64,000 nt of DNA. Source: Litorimonas sp964511495. Lineage in GTDB: Bacteria; Pseudomonadota; Alphaproteobacteria; Caulobacterales; Maricaulaceae. The first letter of the stretch is position 1. The number at the start of each line of letters is the position of its first letter. Made by a program: the position numbers and the translations under genes. Of the stretch, positions 36,279 to 45,404 are shown piece after piece. The notes under the pieces were generated by a model that was not told the DNA's origin, ran no database searches, and saw nothing but the letters and a program-made list of their open reading frames with translations. The stretch is from positions 48,835 to 112,834 of the forward strand of contig CAZEFT010000010.1 of NCBI GenBank assembly GCA_964511495.1, in the 5' to 3' direction.

Positions 36279-36995
36279 TCAGCACACTGAAATAAAATCG
36301 GGTTGCAAAATCAATTCGCCCCAAGGCTTATTGACAACTAGAGCTGTCAGCTCTCCGCCCATACCCGCACCCGTGTCAATTTCAATACGATTTGATTTTA
36401 CAATAGGCGCTTTATCAGGCGTATGGCCATGGACTATCCCAAAACCAAAATCATGGCCACTTCCTAAAAAGCGCTTGCGTATCCAAAGCATGTCCTTTTC
36501 TAATTGATTATCCAGTGATGTATTTGGGCAAAAACCCGCGTGTACGCAGATAATGTCATCTAGCTTGTGAGTAAGTTCAAGGCTCTTAAGCCATTTAATT
36601 CTTACTTCTCCCAAACAATCATGGAGTTTTTCAATATCATATTTGTTTTGGAAAATGTCATAATTTAGGGATTTCAAGGTAATTTCACCACCTGCTGACA
36701 TCCAATTATTCCATATACTTCTATCATCAGAGGTCAGTGCATCTATGAGCATTTGCTCATGGTTACCTTTTAAAAACACATTTGAAAAATCTGGCAAACC
36801 TTTCATAACAAGATCAATAACACCTGCACTATTTGGACCTCGGTCAATATAGTCTCCGAGATAAACTAGTTTAGCTTTTTTTCCTGAATATTTCCAATTG
36901 TGGCGACTTTCAATATTCGCAAGTAAACGCTCAAGAAGGTCAGCTTGCCCGTGAATATCACCGATTATGTATGAAATTATATCCAATTTACCCAA
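36279..36995 (-). CDS. PPP-family metallophosphoesterase
   Basis: The 238-residue protein has the calcineurin-like core motifs GDIHG (residues 11-15), GDYIDRGPNS (near 47) and GNHE (near 79), then HAGF and GHTP further on, so all metal ligands are present. Relatives include diadenosine tetraphosphatase-like and Ser/Thr phosphatases. The gene is clearly more AT-rich than its neighbours and begins with a TTG that overlaps the end of the acyltransferase gene; a second TTG at 36986 would give a start nearer the motif. The composition and rare start suggest later acquisition. Confidence 0.85.
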   Translation of the reverse strand: MGKLDIISYIIGDIHGQADLLERLLANIESRHNWKYSGKKAKLVYLGDYIDRGPNSAGVIDLVMKGLPDFSNVFLKGNHEQMLIDALTSDDRSIWNNWMSAGGEITLKSLNYDIFQNKYDIEKLHDCLGEVRIKWLKSLELTHKLDDIICVHAGFCPNTSLDNQLEKDMLWIRKRFLGSGHDFGFGIVHGHTPDKAPIVKSNRIEIDTGAGMGGELTALVVNKPWGELILQPDFISVC

Positions 36996-38103
36996 CAGCA
37001 GGCCGCTTCACAATATGCGCGCCAAAGCGTTTTCGCAGCGCCATAAAAGGCTTTTCGACGACGAAGAATGAGAAAACCGAGATAAAAAGACTCCCAAAAA
37101 CGGCGACGCCTAATTGTGCCAAACCCGGCTCCATCAGTCGGTGGCTAAGGTCTAAAACCGGAAAATGCCAGAGATAAAGCGGGTAGGATAAACGTCCAAT
37201 CCAGACCAATGGCCAAAGCTCCAACACGCCGAGGCTCCATGCGACAGGGCGGAAGAAAAACAGATTCAGAACAAGAACGAACAAGCCCAGACCTTGCAGA
37301 CTATATCGCCAAATATAGCGAAAACTATCATCGCGAATGGCGAAACAAAGCAATAAAATACCCGTGGCAACCAGAATGGGAAGCCATCCCGTCAGGCGAC
37401 GCATTAATCCCAAACGTGCCTCTTTATCTAATAGAATAGAGAGCAAGCAGCCCCAGACAATCGAGTCCAAACGGGCATCCGTCATCATGTAATTGTAATC
37501 TACGACGGGAAGAGTTTCAAAGTTTGTGAAGGTATAAAATCGCCAAAGAGGAATGAGAATTAAGACTCCCAAAAGCGCCCAAACCAAGCGCCCACGAAAC
37601 GCCCCGAACCCGACCATAAAGAGCGGGAAAATGAGGTAGAAATGCTCTTCCACGGCCAAAGACCATAAATGGGTCCACGGCATAAAGGGTAGTTCCCCGC
37701 CGGCCCGCACCACAACTTGATATATATTGGTAAAATAACCCAAAGCCGCCGTAAACTCGAGCGGTTTTGGCCCTCCCTGCCCTAAAAATAGATAGAGCAC
37801 CGTACTGCCGACCACCATAAAAATTAGAGCCGGATAAAGCCGCACGATGCGTCGAATATAGAAATCCTTGAGATGGATTTTTCCTTTTTTCTTGGCTTCT
37901 GCGAGCAGTAATCTCGTAATTAAAAAGCCGGAAATAAAGAAGAAAACAGTCACCCCAAACCCACCCGGAATGAGGTGTGTGATTTCGAAATGCGCAATAA
38001 TCACAATCAGAACAGCAATCGCGCGAATCCCGTCGAGGCCCGGAATATAACCATATTCCGCCGAGGCCGATAATTGAGGATGAGATTTCAGACGTGCCAA
38101 CAT
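36988..38103 (-). CDS. Acyltransferase 3 family membrane protein (OafA-like)
   Basis: A 371-residue protein with about ten membrane segments, starting YIPGLDGIRAIAVLIVIIAHFE, with the family histidine in that motif, and VFFFISGFLITRLLL next. The RLYPALIF and LWSLAVEEHFYLIFP segments are further signatures. Members O-acylate cell-surface glycans such as O-antigen or exopolysaccharide. The divergent WaaL/ExoQ-type gene next door supports a surface polysaccharide role. Confidence 0.9.
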   Translation of the reverse strand: MLARLKSHPQLSASAEYGYIPGLDGIRAIAVLIVIIAHFEITHLIPGGFGVTVFFFISGFLITRLLLAEAKKKGKIHLKDFYIRRIVRLYPALIFMVVGSTVLYLFLGQGGPKPLEFTAALGYFTNIYQVVVRAGGELPFMPWTHLWSLAVEEHFYLIFPLFMVGFGAFRGRLVWALLGVLILIPLWRFYTFTNFETLPVVDYNYMMTDARLDSIVWGCLLSILLDKEARLGLMRRLTGWLPILVATGILLLCFAIRDDSFRYIWRYSLQGLGLFVLVLNLFFFRPVAWSLGVLELWPLVWIGRLSYPLYLWHFPVLDLSHRLMEPGLAQLGVAVFGSLFISVFSFFVVEKPFMALRKRFGAHIVKRPAVG

Positions 38104-38232
38104 CGGGACAATCTATCGCGAAATGTTTAAGATTGATTTGCCGCGATGCGCTTCTCGCAAATTACTGTGAAAGGGCGAAGTCACACCGCAAAAGGTAAAG
38201 ATTCATTAACCCTGTTTGCTTAGTCCCGTTCT

Positions 38233-39540
38233 ATGGTCACGCTCCCTTATTCCGAAATGCAGATTGCCTCGCGCAATCAGGCCATTATGCAGGTCGCCAA
38301 TGCAATCATTATTCTGATTTTTGTAGCCATTGTTGTTTTTGCCTCTGGCGCTGTGGTTGGGCTGCTCTTTACCAATATTGATAATCCGGAAATTGAAAAT
38401 CCACTCACCCGTTTCGTCTGGTATCCGGTTTATCTGCTGGCTTTGGTGATGAGCTTGCCGAAAATTGTACATGTCTTTCGCATGGCGGCCTTCTCGCCCA
38501 TCATTATTCTCTGTGTGCTTTATGCGGGAATTTCCATGCTGTGGTCCGAAGATCCCGGCTTGACCTTAAGGCGCGCCATAGCGCTAATGTTGACGACTTA
38601 TATCGGACTGACATTGGCGGCATGGTTTTCATGGGCGCGTATGGTGCAAATTATCGCTTTTGCCTTTGTCATTATCGCCATAATTTCTTTCGCCCTCGTC
38701 GCGGTGGACCCGACACGCGCGATTATGCAGGAAATTCATCCCGGCGCGTGGCGCGGCCCGTTCGTTGAGAAAAACCAGCTGGGCGGCATGATGACCAAAG
38801 GTTTGATTGCAGCCATGTGTGCCTATGCATTGCGACCCAAACGGTGGTGGCTCTGGGTGCCTGCGGGACTATTATGTTTCGGCCTCGTTCTGCTCTCGAC
38901 ATCAAAAACATCGCTTCTGATTTCCGTCTTATCCATCGCCTTATTTGTCTTTCTAAAGGCCTATCGCACGAACCCGTTCCTGCGCATTCCGCTCATCTTT
39001 GGCCTCGTCTTCTCAATCGGCCTGTTCACCATGCTTGTTACCGTCTTCCCCGAAGCCATGTTCGGGATTATCGGAAAAGACCCATCGCTTACGGGACGGA
39101 CGGATATTTGGCTTTTATTGAGCCAAGCTATCGAAGACCGCTTCTGGCTGGGCTATGGTTTTGGGGTCTATTGGCAAGAACCCTTAGGACCATCCTATCT
39201 GGTCCGACAAGTTCTGGAATGGGGCGTTCCAACAGCTCATAATGGGTGGATAGAAATCTGGCTGTCTTGCGGCGTGGGCATTGTCATACTCTTTGCCCTG
39301 CACTGTGTTGCCACGCTTATCATGTCTTTGCATTCTCTGAAAAAGGGCGGACGGGAAACCTATTGGGTCATTCTCATGTTTGTGGCTTATATGGGCTTCT
39401 CAGTCTCCGAGAGCGCAATCCTGCAACAAAACAGCCTGTCTTGGATTATGTTTGTCGCGACCTGTGCCAAGCTTTTCTCTATGGAGCGGGATTACCGCCC
39501 CTTGCGAGATTGGGAGCGCGAAGCCCTTTATACGCGCTAG
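38233..39540 (+). CDS. O-antigen ligase / exopolysaccharide polymerase-like membrane protein
   Basis: The 435-residue protein has about 11 membrane segments and the Wzy_C/WaaL-type periplasmic loop region (about 285-340). The segments GPFVEKNQLGGMM and LLSTSKTSLL, then SLTGRTDIWLLLSQAI, match ExoQ-type proteins. These join or polymerise undecaprenyl-linked glycans at the periplasmic side. No glycosyltransferase cluster surrounds it, so the substrate is open. It is divergent from the acyltransferase gene and converges on pyk with 10 bases between stops. Confidence 0.85.
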   Translation: MVTLPYSEMQIASRNQAIMQVANAIIILIFVAIVVFASGAVVGLLFTNIDNPEIENPLTRFVWYPVYLLALVMSLPKIVHVFRMAAFSPIIILCVLYAGISMLWSEDPGLTLRRAIALMLTTYIGLTLAAWFSWARMVQIIAFAFVIIAIISFALVAVDPTRAIMQEIHPGAWRGPFVEKNQLGGMMTKGLIAAMCAYALRPKRWWLWVPAGLLCFGLVLLSTSKTSLLISVLSIALFVFLKAYRTNPFLRIPLIFGLVFSIGLFTMLVTVFPEAMFGIIGKDPSLTGRTDIWLLLSQAIEDRFWLGYGFGVYWQEPLGPSYLVRQVLEWGVPTAHNGWIEIWLSCGVGIVILFALHCVATLIMSLHSLKKGGRETYWVILMFVAYMGFSVSESAILQQNSLSWIMFVATCAKLFSMERDYRPLRDWEREALYTR

Positions 39541-39550
39541 GGCAACACCC

Positions 39551-40963
39551 CTATTCCACTGTTTCGATTTTCAGCAAATTCGTCGTGCCGGGTCGACCAA
39601 AGGGAACACCCGCGCTGATCATAATCCGGTCACCGCTTTCCAAACCAACATGTTTAGTCGCAACGGATTGCACACTGCCGAGCATGTCATCAAAGTTTAC
39701 GGGGTCTTCCATAACAATGGGCAGAACCCCCCAGCTGAGCGCCAATCGATTGGCCGTCTCGCGGCGTGGCGTCAAACCCACAACGCGGCAGGGCGGACGT
39801 TCGCGACTGATGCGCTGTACCGTTGAGCCGGTCAGGGTATAGCCTAGCACCGCCTTGCAGCCCAAAGTCTTGGCCGTGCTGCGCACCGACTGACCGATTG
39901 CATCTTCTGCCGTTGGGTTATGCTTTAACTCTGCCCGATCAAAATAGTCCCAAAATTCAGGATCATTCTCTGCCGCCGTAATAATACGGTCCATAATCGC
40001 CACTGCAGTTGCAGGATGACGACCTACGGCGGTTTCCGCAGACAACATCACAGCATCCGCGCCGAGATAAATTGCCGTCGCCACATCTGACGCTTCCGCA
40101 CGTGTCGGCGTCGGCGAGTCAATCATACTTTCCAGCATATGGGTCGCGACAATAACGGGTTTACCCAAAGCGCGGCACTTTCGAATAATCTGACGTTGCA
40201 CAACAGGTACTTGTTCTAAGGGCAGTTCCACACCCAAATCACCCCGTGCCACCATGGCAGCATCAGCATGTTCCAAAATTTCATCTAACTGTTCGACGGC
40301 AGACGGTTTTTCAATTTTGACAATAATGCCCGCCTGATCACCAATAATCCGACGTGCATCAATCACATCTTGTGCGGTTTGAACAAAAGACAAAGCAATA
40401 TAATCAACATCCTGAGTCAGGGCGAACGCCATATCTTCGCGGTCTTTATCCGTCATTGCGCTCATCGGCAGAACGGCGTTGATTACATTGATCCCTTTTC
40501 GGTCTGATAATGTGCCCGGTACATCCACGCGTGCCTTTAACTTACCATCGACCTTCTCCGTAATGGTGACCTGAAGTTTGCCGTCATCAAATTTCAAAAT
40601 ATGATCTTTTGAAAGGGCTTCAATTAACTCCGGATGCGGCATACGGATAAGACCGTCTTCGCCTAACTCTTCTGAGAGTTCTATGGTGACGATGTCACCA
40701 TATTTCAGTTCAATCGAACCGTCCTTAAAAGGACCACAACGGAGTTTTGGCCCCTGCATATCCGCAACAATCGTAATGGGATGACCGGAGAGCGCCTGCA
40801 CATCGCGAATGTTTTTCACCGAAGCGGCATGGTCTTCATGACTACCGTGAGAAAAGTTCAACCGAAATGCATCCACCCCGACATCATGCAACAAACGCAG
40901 GGTTTGTGGCGCACGACTGGCAGGGCCGATAGTGGCTAATATTTTCGCAAAGCGGTTACGCAT
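39551..40963 (-). CDS. pyk: Pyruvate kinase
   Basis: The 470-residue glycolytic enzyme turns PEP and ADP to pyruvate and ATP. Landmarks are KILATIGPAS at the start, the MARGDLGVELPLEQVP segment and the catalytic Lys in GIIVKIEKPSAVEQLDE. The C-terminal allosteric domain (about 350-470) is present. Length matches type I/II bacterial enzymes. Confidence 0.97.
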   Translation of the reverse strand: MRNRFAKILATIGPASRAPQTLRLLHDVGVDAFRLNFSHGSHEDHAASVKNIRDVQALSGHPITIVADMQGPKLRCGPFKDGSIELKYGDIVTIELSEELGEDGLIRMPHPELIEALSKDHILKFDDGKLQVTITEKVDGKLKARVDVPGTLSDRKGINVINAVLPMSAMTDKDREDMAFALTQDVDYIALSFVQTAQDVIDARRIIGDQAGIIVKIEKPSAVEQLDEILEHADAAMVARGDLGVELPLEQVPVVQRQIIRKCRALGKPVIVATHMLESMIDSPTPTRAEASDVATAIYLGADAVMLSAETAVGRHPATAVAIMDRIITAAENDPEFWDYFDRAELKHNPTAEDAIGQSVRSTAKTLGCKAVLGYTLTGSTVQRISRERPPCRVVGLTPRRETANRLALSWGVLPIVMEDPVNFDDMLGSVQSVATKHVGLESGDRIMISAGVPFGRPGTTNLLKIETVE

Positions 40964-41042
40964 AAGAGACCTCTAAAGTGTTCGTTTCCGAACATAGGGA
41001 TTTCAGGGGCAAATGCACCCCTTATTCTGTGACGTTATTATG

Positions 41043-41077
41043 AAAAAAAGCGCCCCGGCCCTATGGGGCGGGACGCT
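41043..41077 (-). terminator. Rho-independent terminator of the LysM lipoprotein gene
   Basis: On the minus strand a 29-base hairpin (13 pairs, one mismatch, one G-T pair, 3-base loop) starting AGCGTCCC and ending GGGGCGCT is followed directly by a run of seven T. It begins 22 bases after the stop of the LysM gene, the ideal place for its terminator. Confidence 0.9.
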
Positions 41078-41098
41078 GTTCATCCGTAAAAAGTCAGC

Positions 41099-42025
41099 CT
41101 AGCAGCGTGACGATGGCAAAGCGAGGCTCTGACCGATTTGAATAGCAAAATCAGCATTCAAACGATTGGCACGTTGGATATCTTCAATGCCAACACATAA
41201 AGAACGAGAGAGGCTGTAGACTGTATCGCCTTGTTTGACCTGATAATTGCCGGACAGAATCGGGCCTGTTTGGACGCGCTGAACGGGGAGATACCGCGCT
41301 GGGTCGTCAATCGGCGTATAGGCGGAAATCGGACTTTGCGGCGCTTGGCTCGTCGGTGCGGCATAAGACCGTGGGAGAGGCTGTGGGCCAGAAGAAGGCT
41401 GTGAATAAGAGGGCTGATTATATGACGGCTGAGAATATGATGGTTGTGAAGACGGCCCGGACGCTTGGATTGTTCTTTGTGGCTGATAAGTGGGCTGTGG
41501 CGGTTGATAAGCGGGCTGTGACGGCGCGGCCTCAGGAACATAAACACCGTAACCCGGCGTACCCGTAACCTGACGTCCGGCATAGGCATTATCTGTCGGA
41601 GCTGTCTGCGTGCGAGGCGCTGTTGTTTGCGACGTCGATTGCGGCATAGAATAAGGTGTGTAGCCTTGATATGTCTGCGTACTTGCCGTATCTGGAGTCG
41701 CTGGGCTTGATGTTTGAATTTGGTAGCTCGGTAATGTCGTGCGGGGCGCACCCTCAGATGTAATCACGCGGTCCGAAACCGCAGCACCGGAAGAACGTGA
41801 ATTGGTGAAATCACGGTGACGATCATAAGTCGTGGTGCCAGTCTGACGGCCATCCCGATAAGTGGCATTTTGGGCTTGATAAACACCTGAATTTGACGCG
41901 CTTCGTGTGACTTCATCACTGTTTTGGCGTGAGGAATATTCGTAATTCGGGTTTTCCTGAGCCGTCGCGCAGGCTGTCAGACAGATCGTCAAACCCGTCA
42001 TAATCATCATCTGTTTATTTAACAT
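41099..42025 (-). CDS. LysM-domain lipoprotein with Pro/Gln/Ser/Tyr-rich stalk
   Basis: The 308-residue protein has a lipoprotein signal with lipobox LTAC (C19). A long low-complexity stalk (about 25-250) is rich in Ser, Thr, Gln, Tyr and Pro, with repeated QPSY units near 190-212. A LysM domain at about 256-306 follows (YQVKQGDTVYSLSRSLCVGIEDIQRANRL). It is probably anchored in a membrane and binds peptidoglycan through LysM. The stalk length and order recall NlpD-like proteins, but no M23 peptidase domain follows. A plus-strand and a second minus-strand frame in this region are shadows. Confidence 0.88.
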   Translation of the reverse strand: MLNKQMMIMTGLTICLTACATAQENPNYEYSSRQNSDEVTRSASNSGVYQAQNATYRDGRQTGTTTYDRHRDFTNSRSSGAAVSDRVITSEGAPRTTLPSYQIQTSSPATPDTASTQTYQGYTPYSMPQSTSQTTAPRTQTAPTDNAYAGRQVTGTPGYGVYVPEAAPSQPAYQPPQPTYQPQRTIQASGPSSQPSYSQPSYNQPSYSQPSSGPQPLPRSYAAPTSQAPQSPISAYTPIDDPARYLPVQRVQTGPILSGNYQVKQGDTVYSLSRSLCVGIEDIQRANRLNADFAIQIGQSLALPSSRC

Positions 42026-42050
42026 GTCTTACGCTCCCAATAGAGATTTC

Positions 42051-42070
42051 GCAAAATATGGCAAAATATG
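42051..42070. repeat. Tandem 10-bp duplication
   Basis: GCAAAATATG occurs twice in immediate succession in the region upstream of the LysM gene, about 25-45 bases before its start. It may affect promoter spacing, or be a chance slippage duplication. Confidence 0.6.
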
Positions 42071-42107
42071 GATAATGTTCAGTTAATGCACTGTATTCTT
42101 CACAGCC

Positions 42108-42215
42108 ATGTTTAAACTTCGGATTGAAATCCGTGAGGAATTATCACAAACACGCAACTTCATTGGTGACGCGGAAACAAACGAGCCGCGAAAAGAGTAT
42201 CAGGAGGCTATATGA
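42108..42215 (+). CDS. Possible 35-residue protein coupled to the dienelactone hydrolase gene
   Basis: An ATG at 42108 opens a 35-codon frame, starting MFKLRIEIREELSQTRNF and ending KEYQEAI, rich in charged residues and likely to form an amphipathic helix. Its TGA overlaps the ATG of the next gene (ATGA, 42212-42215), the same junction seen at many true gene pairs here. No strong ribosome site precedes it, and the AGGAGG that serves the next gene lies inside it. It could be a small protein or a leader peptide. I do not recognise a family. Confidence 0.4.
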   Translation: MFKLRIEIREELSQTRNFIGDAETNEPRKEYQEAI

Positions 42216-42949
42216 CCATCACAACCCGCCCTGTTGAATATAAAGACGGTAAGACAAATTGTATTGGCTATCTCGCTTGGGACGAAACTTATGCAGATCC
42301 CAAACCTTGTGTTTTGATCAATCATGCTTGGGGTGGTTTGGACGGCTTCGCTCAGGATAAAGCTATTCAGATGGCGGCTCTCGGCTATGTCGGATTCTGC
42401 CTTGATAATTATGGTGAAGGTGCGCAACCTGAAACCGTCGATGAAAAAATGGCGCTGATGGGCCCGCTCAAAGAAGATCGCGCAGCACTTTTGAAACGTT
42501 TAAAAGCCGGATATAAAGCCGCGGCTTCTCTTGACGAAGTCGATGAAAAAGCCATGGCTGTTATGGGTTTTTGTTTTGGGGGTTTATGCTCTTTGGATAT
42601 GGCGCGCGCCGGTATGAATTTGGACGCGGCCATCTCTTTCCATGGTTTGCTCGACGCGCCTGATCTTCCGAAGAAGAAAATCAAAGCCAAAGTCTTGGTC
42701 GCTCACGGATGGGACGACCCTATGGCCAAGCCTGAAGACGTTCTGGCGCTAAGCGAGGAACTCACCGCAGCGAAATGCGACTGGCAACTTCATGCTTACG
42801 GCCAAACAACTCACGCATTCACCGTTCCGGGCACAGATAATAAGGATTTGGGCCTGAAATATCACGAAGTGAATGCCAACCGTGCGACAATGGCCGCTCA
42901 AGACCTTCTGAATGAGGTCTTTGGTCAGCACGGCATCGACCAAGCCTAA
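42212..42949 (+). CDS. Dienelactone hydrolase family protein
   Basis: The 245-residue alpha/beta hydrolase has the nucleophile elbow GFCFGG with a cysteine (near residue 122), an aspartate in HGWDDPMAKPED and the histidine in THAFTVPG near 210. This Cys-Asp-His triad is the dienelactone hydrolase type. Substrates of such stand-alone members vary and are mostly unknown. AGGAGG sits 6 bases before the ATG, so expression should be good. rnd follows after 14 bases. Confidence 0.92.
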   Translation: MTITTRPVEYKDGKTNCIGYLAWDETYADPKPCVLINHAWGGLDGFAQDKAIQMAALGYVGFCLDNYGEGAQPETVDEKMALMGPLKEDRAALLKRLKAGYKAAASLDEVDEKAMAVMGFCFGGLCSLDMARAGMNLDAAISFHGLLDAPDLPKKKIKAKVLVAHGWDDPMAKPEDVLALSEELTAAKCDWQLHAYGQTTHAFTVPGTDNKDLGLKYHEVNANRATMAAQDLLNEVFGQHGIDQA

Positions 42950-42963
42950 AGCGCGGCGATATT

Positions 42964-44124
42964 TTGAACATCATCGACACAACAGCCACTTTAGCGGATT
43001 TCTGTGACCATGCCGCGTCGCAGGATTTCGTCTGTGTCGATACGGAATTCATGCGCGAGAGCACATTTTATTCCGAGCTTTGCCTGATTCAACTTGCGAC
43101 GCCTGAACAAGACGCCGTTGTTGATCCGCTGGCAGAAGACATTGATCTCAAGCCATTTTGCGAGCTTTTGACAAATGAAAGCGTCAAGAAAGTCCTCCAT
43201 GCCGCGCGGCAGGATATGGAAATTTTCTATCAACTTTGCGATTGCGTACCGGGTCCGATTTTTGACACTCAAATCGCCGCCATGGCTTTGGGATTTGGGG
43301 ACTCAGCCGGTTATGGCGCTTTGGTCAAAGGTCGATTGGGGATTAGTTTGGATAAAGGCGCACGGTTCACCGATTGGTCGCGCCGCCCCCTCTCGGACAA
43401 ACAACTCTCTTACGCTCTGGCAGATGTAACGCATTTGCGTGACCTCTACCCCGGTCTTGTCACAGAATTGACCGAGAAAGGACGACTGAAATGGGTTGAA
43501 GAGGAAATGCTCCCGCAAATGGAGGAAAGCCTCTATACATTCGAACCCGAAGAGGCTTGGCAACGGCTAAAGGTTCGCAATCCCAAACGTCAATATTTAG
43601 CCGCGTTAAAAGCAGCGGCGGCGTGGCGCGAGCGTCAAGCCATTGAAAAGAACATACCGCGACGCCGTGTACTCAAAGACGACGCACTTTATGACTTGGC
43701 TCAACAGCGACCACGCGACCTCAAAGCTTTGGAACGCTTACGCGGCATTCCCAGAGGGTTTGAGAAATCCCGTTCTGCGCAACCTCTCATAGATGCTCTT
43801 ATCGCGGCCGTCGATAATGCGGCGGATTATGCCCCACCCGCCCCTAAAATACAGCACATGCCCCCAAATCTTGGCCCGCGTGTTGAGATGCTCAAAACGC
43901 TCTTGCGTCTGCGCACCGAAGTCGTCGGCATTGCCACGCGCATGGTGGCGAATGCTTCGGATATTAACCGCCTGGCCGCCTTTGGCGAAGATGCGGACAT
44001 ACCGGCACTAAAAGGATGGCGCAGAGACATGTTTGGCGAAGACGCTCTTGCATTATTGCGAGGCGAATTGGCCCTGCGCCTTGACGGTGATGACGTCATT
44101 GCCGAAGCGGTGACCCCTCAATAA
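42964..44124 (+). CDS. rnd: Ribonuclease D
   Basis: A 386-residue 3'-5' exonuclease for tRNA 3'-end processing. The DEDD site is seen as D26/E28 in VDTEFMRE, AARQDMEIF near 80, and the YALADVTHL segment with Tyr and Asp near 155. The C-terminal half contains an HRDC domain (about 205-290). The start is a TTG at 42964; the family begins just before the VDTEF strand and no ATG is nearby. It is followed by the pseudouridine synthase gene after two bases. Confidence 0.93.
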   Translation: MNIIDTTATLADFCDHAASQDFVCVDTEFMRESTFYSELCLIQLATPEQDAVVDPLAEDIDLKPFCELLTNESVKKVLHAARQDMEIFYQLCDCVPGPIFDTQIAAMALGFGDSAGYGALVKGRLGISLDKGARFTDWSRRPLSDKQLSYALADVTHLRDLYPGLVTELTEKGRLKWVEEEMLPQMEESLYTFEPEEAWQRLKVRNPKRQYLAALKAAAAWRERQAIEKNIPRRRVLKDDALYDLAQQRPRDLKALERLRGIPRGFEKSRSAQPLIDALIAAVDNAADYAPPAPKIQHMPPNLGPRVEMLKTLLRLRTEVVGIATRMVANASDINRLAAFGEDADIPALKGWRRDMFGEDALALLRGELALRLDGDDVIAEAVTPQ

Positions 44125-44126
44125 TC

Positions 44127-44807
44127 ATGTATGATTTGCCCGTCTATGACAGGCCGTTTGACTACGCCCCACCCAATACAGCCGTCAGCATTATTGCCGA
44201 AACCGACGACTATATTCTAGTGGATAAGCCGGCAGACCTGCTAAGCGTTCCCGGGAAAAAATTTCCGGACTGTATGGAAGCGAGAGTTAAGCAAATTTGC
44301 TCCGAAGCCCTGACAATACACCGTCTAGATATGGCGACTTCGGGACTCATGATATTTGCCAAAACCAAACACGCGCAGAGGCATTTGGGGCTGCAATTTG
44401 AACGTCGCCAATTAAAAAAGACCTATCTCGCCGATATTGCTACACGTCCGACGGCTCTGTCAGGGCGAGTGAACCTCCCAATATGGACGGATTGGCCCAA
44501 TCGTCCCCGCCAGATGATTGATTTTGAAAAGGGACGGCGCGCCGTCACAGATTGGACGGTTCATGAGACAGCCAAAACTTCGTCACAAATCACGACGCGG
44601 TTGAGCCTTCATCCTGTTACAGGGCGCTCTCATCAGCTCAGACTGCACATGGCAATATTGGGTCAACCCCTTCTGGGCGACCGCCTTTATGCACCTGACC
44701 CGGTCTTTCAACGCAGCAACAGGCTACATCTCCATGCTTTCGAACTTTGTTTTCGCGAACCGAGCGGCGGAGAGTGGGTTAAATACCAAGCCCCCTGCCC
44801 GTTCTGA
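44127..44807 (+). CDS. RluA-family pseudouridine synthase
   Basis: The 226-residue protein has the catalytic Asp in HRLDMATSGLMIFAKT near residue 72 and the C-terminal motif GRSHQLRLHMAILGQPLLGDRLY. It lacks an S4 domain and is about the length of E. coli RluA, which modifies 23S rRNA U746 and tRNA U32. Exact target is not proven. It is the last of a plus-strand run with rnd and converges on the Lrp gene. Confidence 0.9.
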   Translation: MYDLPVYDRPFDYAPPNTAVSIIAETDDYILVDKPADLLSVPGKKFPDCMEARVKQICSEALTIHRLDMATSGLMIFAKTKHAQRHLGLQFERRQLKKTYLADIATRPTALSGRVNLPIWTDWPNRPRQMIDFEKGRRAVTDWTVHETAKTSSQITTRLSLHPVTGRSHQLRLHMAILGQPLLGDRLYAPDPVFQRSNRLHLHAFELCFREPSGGEWVKYQAPCPF

Positions 44808-44813
44808 AGCCTA

Positions 44814-45290
44814 TTAACACGTTACGTAATTGAGTGGTAATCGCGTCGTGAATTTCATTTTCTCCATCGCGAAACTGGCCGATACATCCGAGATTTTTAC
44901 CCGTGCAATAAGACGTTGATAGACTTCATCATAGTGAGCGACATTCGCCACCATCATTTTCAAAATGTAATCCACGTCACCCGCAAGACGGTAAAATTCG
45001 ACAATTTCAGGCATGTCCCGTACCGCTTGATCAAACGCATCGGCCCAGTCTTTAGAATGATTATCGGTTCGGATATTGACGAAAACCGTGAGGGGCAGGC
45101 CCACTTTCTCATTATCAATTAACGCCACGCGACTTTCCAATATGCCGTTCTCTTCCAGAGCCCTTACACGGCGCCAACACGTGTTTAAAGACACCCCAAT
45201 TTCATCGGCAATCGATTCCAAAGACCGCGTTGCATCAATTTGTAGGATTTCAAGTATTTTTCTATCTGTTTGTGTAATTTTTTCGCTCAT
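44814..45290 (-). CDS. Lrp/AsnC family transcriptional regulator
   Basis: The 158-residue protein has an N-terminal helix-turn-helix (RSLESIADEIGVSLNTCWRRVRALEENGIL, about 20-50) and a C-terminal RAM ligand-binding domain (about 70-150), with RLAGDVDYILKMM typical. It is divergent from a cysteine synthase gene across an AT-rich gap, an arrangement often meaning control of the neighbour and of itself. The ligand is probably an amino acid; cysteine is a fair guess from context. Confidence 0.93.
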   Translation of the reverse strand: MSEKITQTDRKILEILQIDATRSLESIADEIGVSLNTCWRRVRALEENGILESRVALIDNEKVGLPLTVFVNIRTDNHSKDWADAFDQAVRDMPEIVEFYRLAGDVDYILKMMVANVAHYDEVYQRLIARVKISDVSASFAMEKMKFTTRLPLNYVTC

Positions 45291-45404
45291 ATGATTTTAT
45301 ATGATAAATTTTTTACAAAATTCAAGCTGATAGTGTGAATTTCCGTAATGTCTTTTGATAGGCTTCGTTGCAAATTGCAGACAAATCAAATGTTAGGGAC
45401 ATTT
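45291..45404. promoter_or_regulatory. AT-rich divergent control region lrp / cysteine synthase
   Basis: The gap contains closely spaced ATATGAT copies (45291-45305) and long A/T runs, which Lrp-type proteins favour. It should hold both promoters and the Lrp sites. An in-frame ATG at 45348 lies inside, but it has no ribosome site, so I treat it as untranslated. Confidence 0.45.

Noticed and set aside
41400..41480. Short repeats that might be a CRISPR or VNTR
   Set aside because: They encode the QPSY-type stalk repeats of the LysM lipoprotein and lack spacer structure.
41158..41751. 197-codon minus-strand frame inside the LysM lipoprotein gene
   Set aside because: It is an artefact of the low-complexity stalk read in another frame; the LysM frame has signal, domain and terminator.
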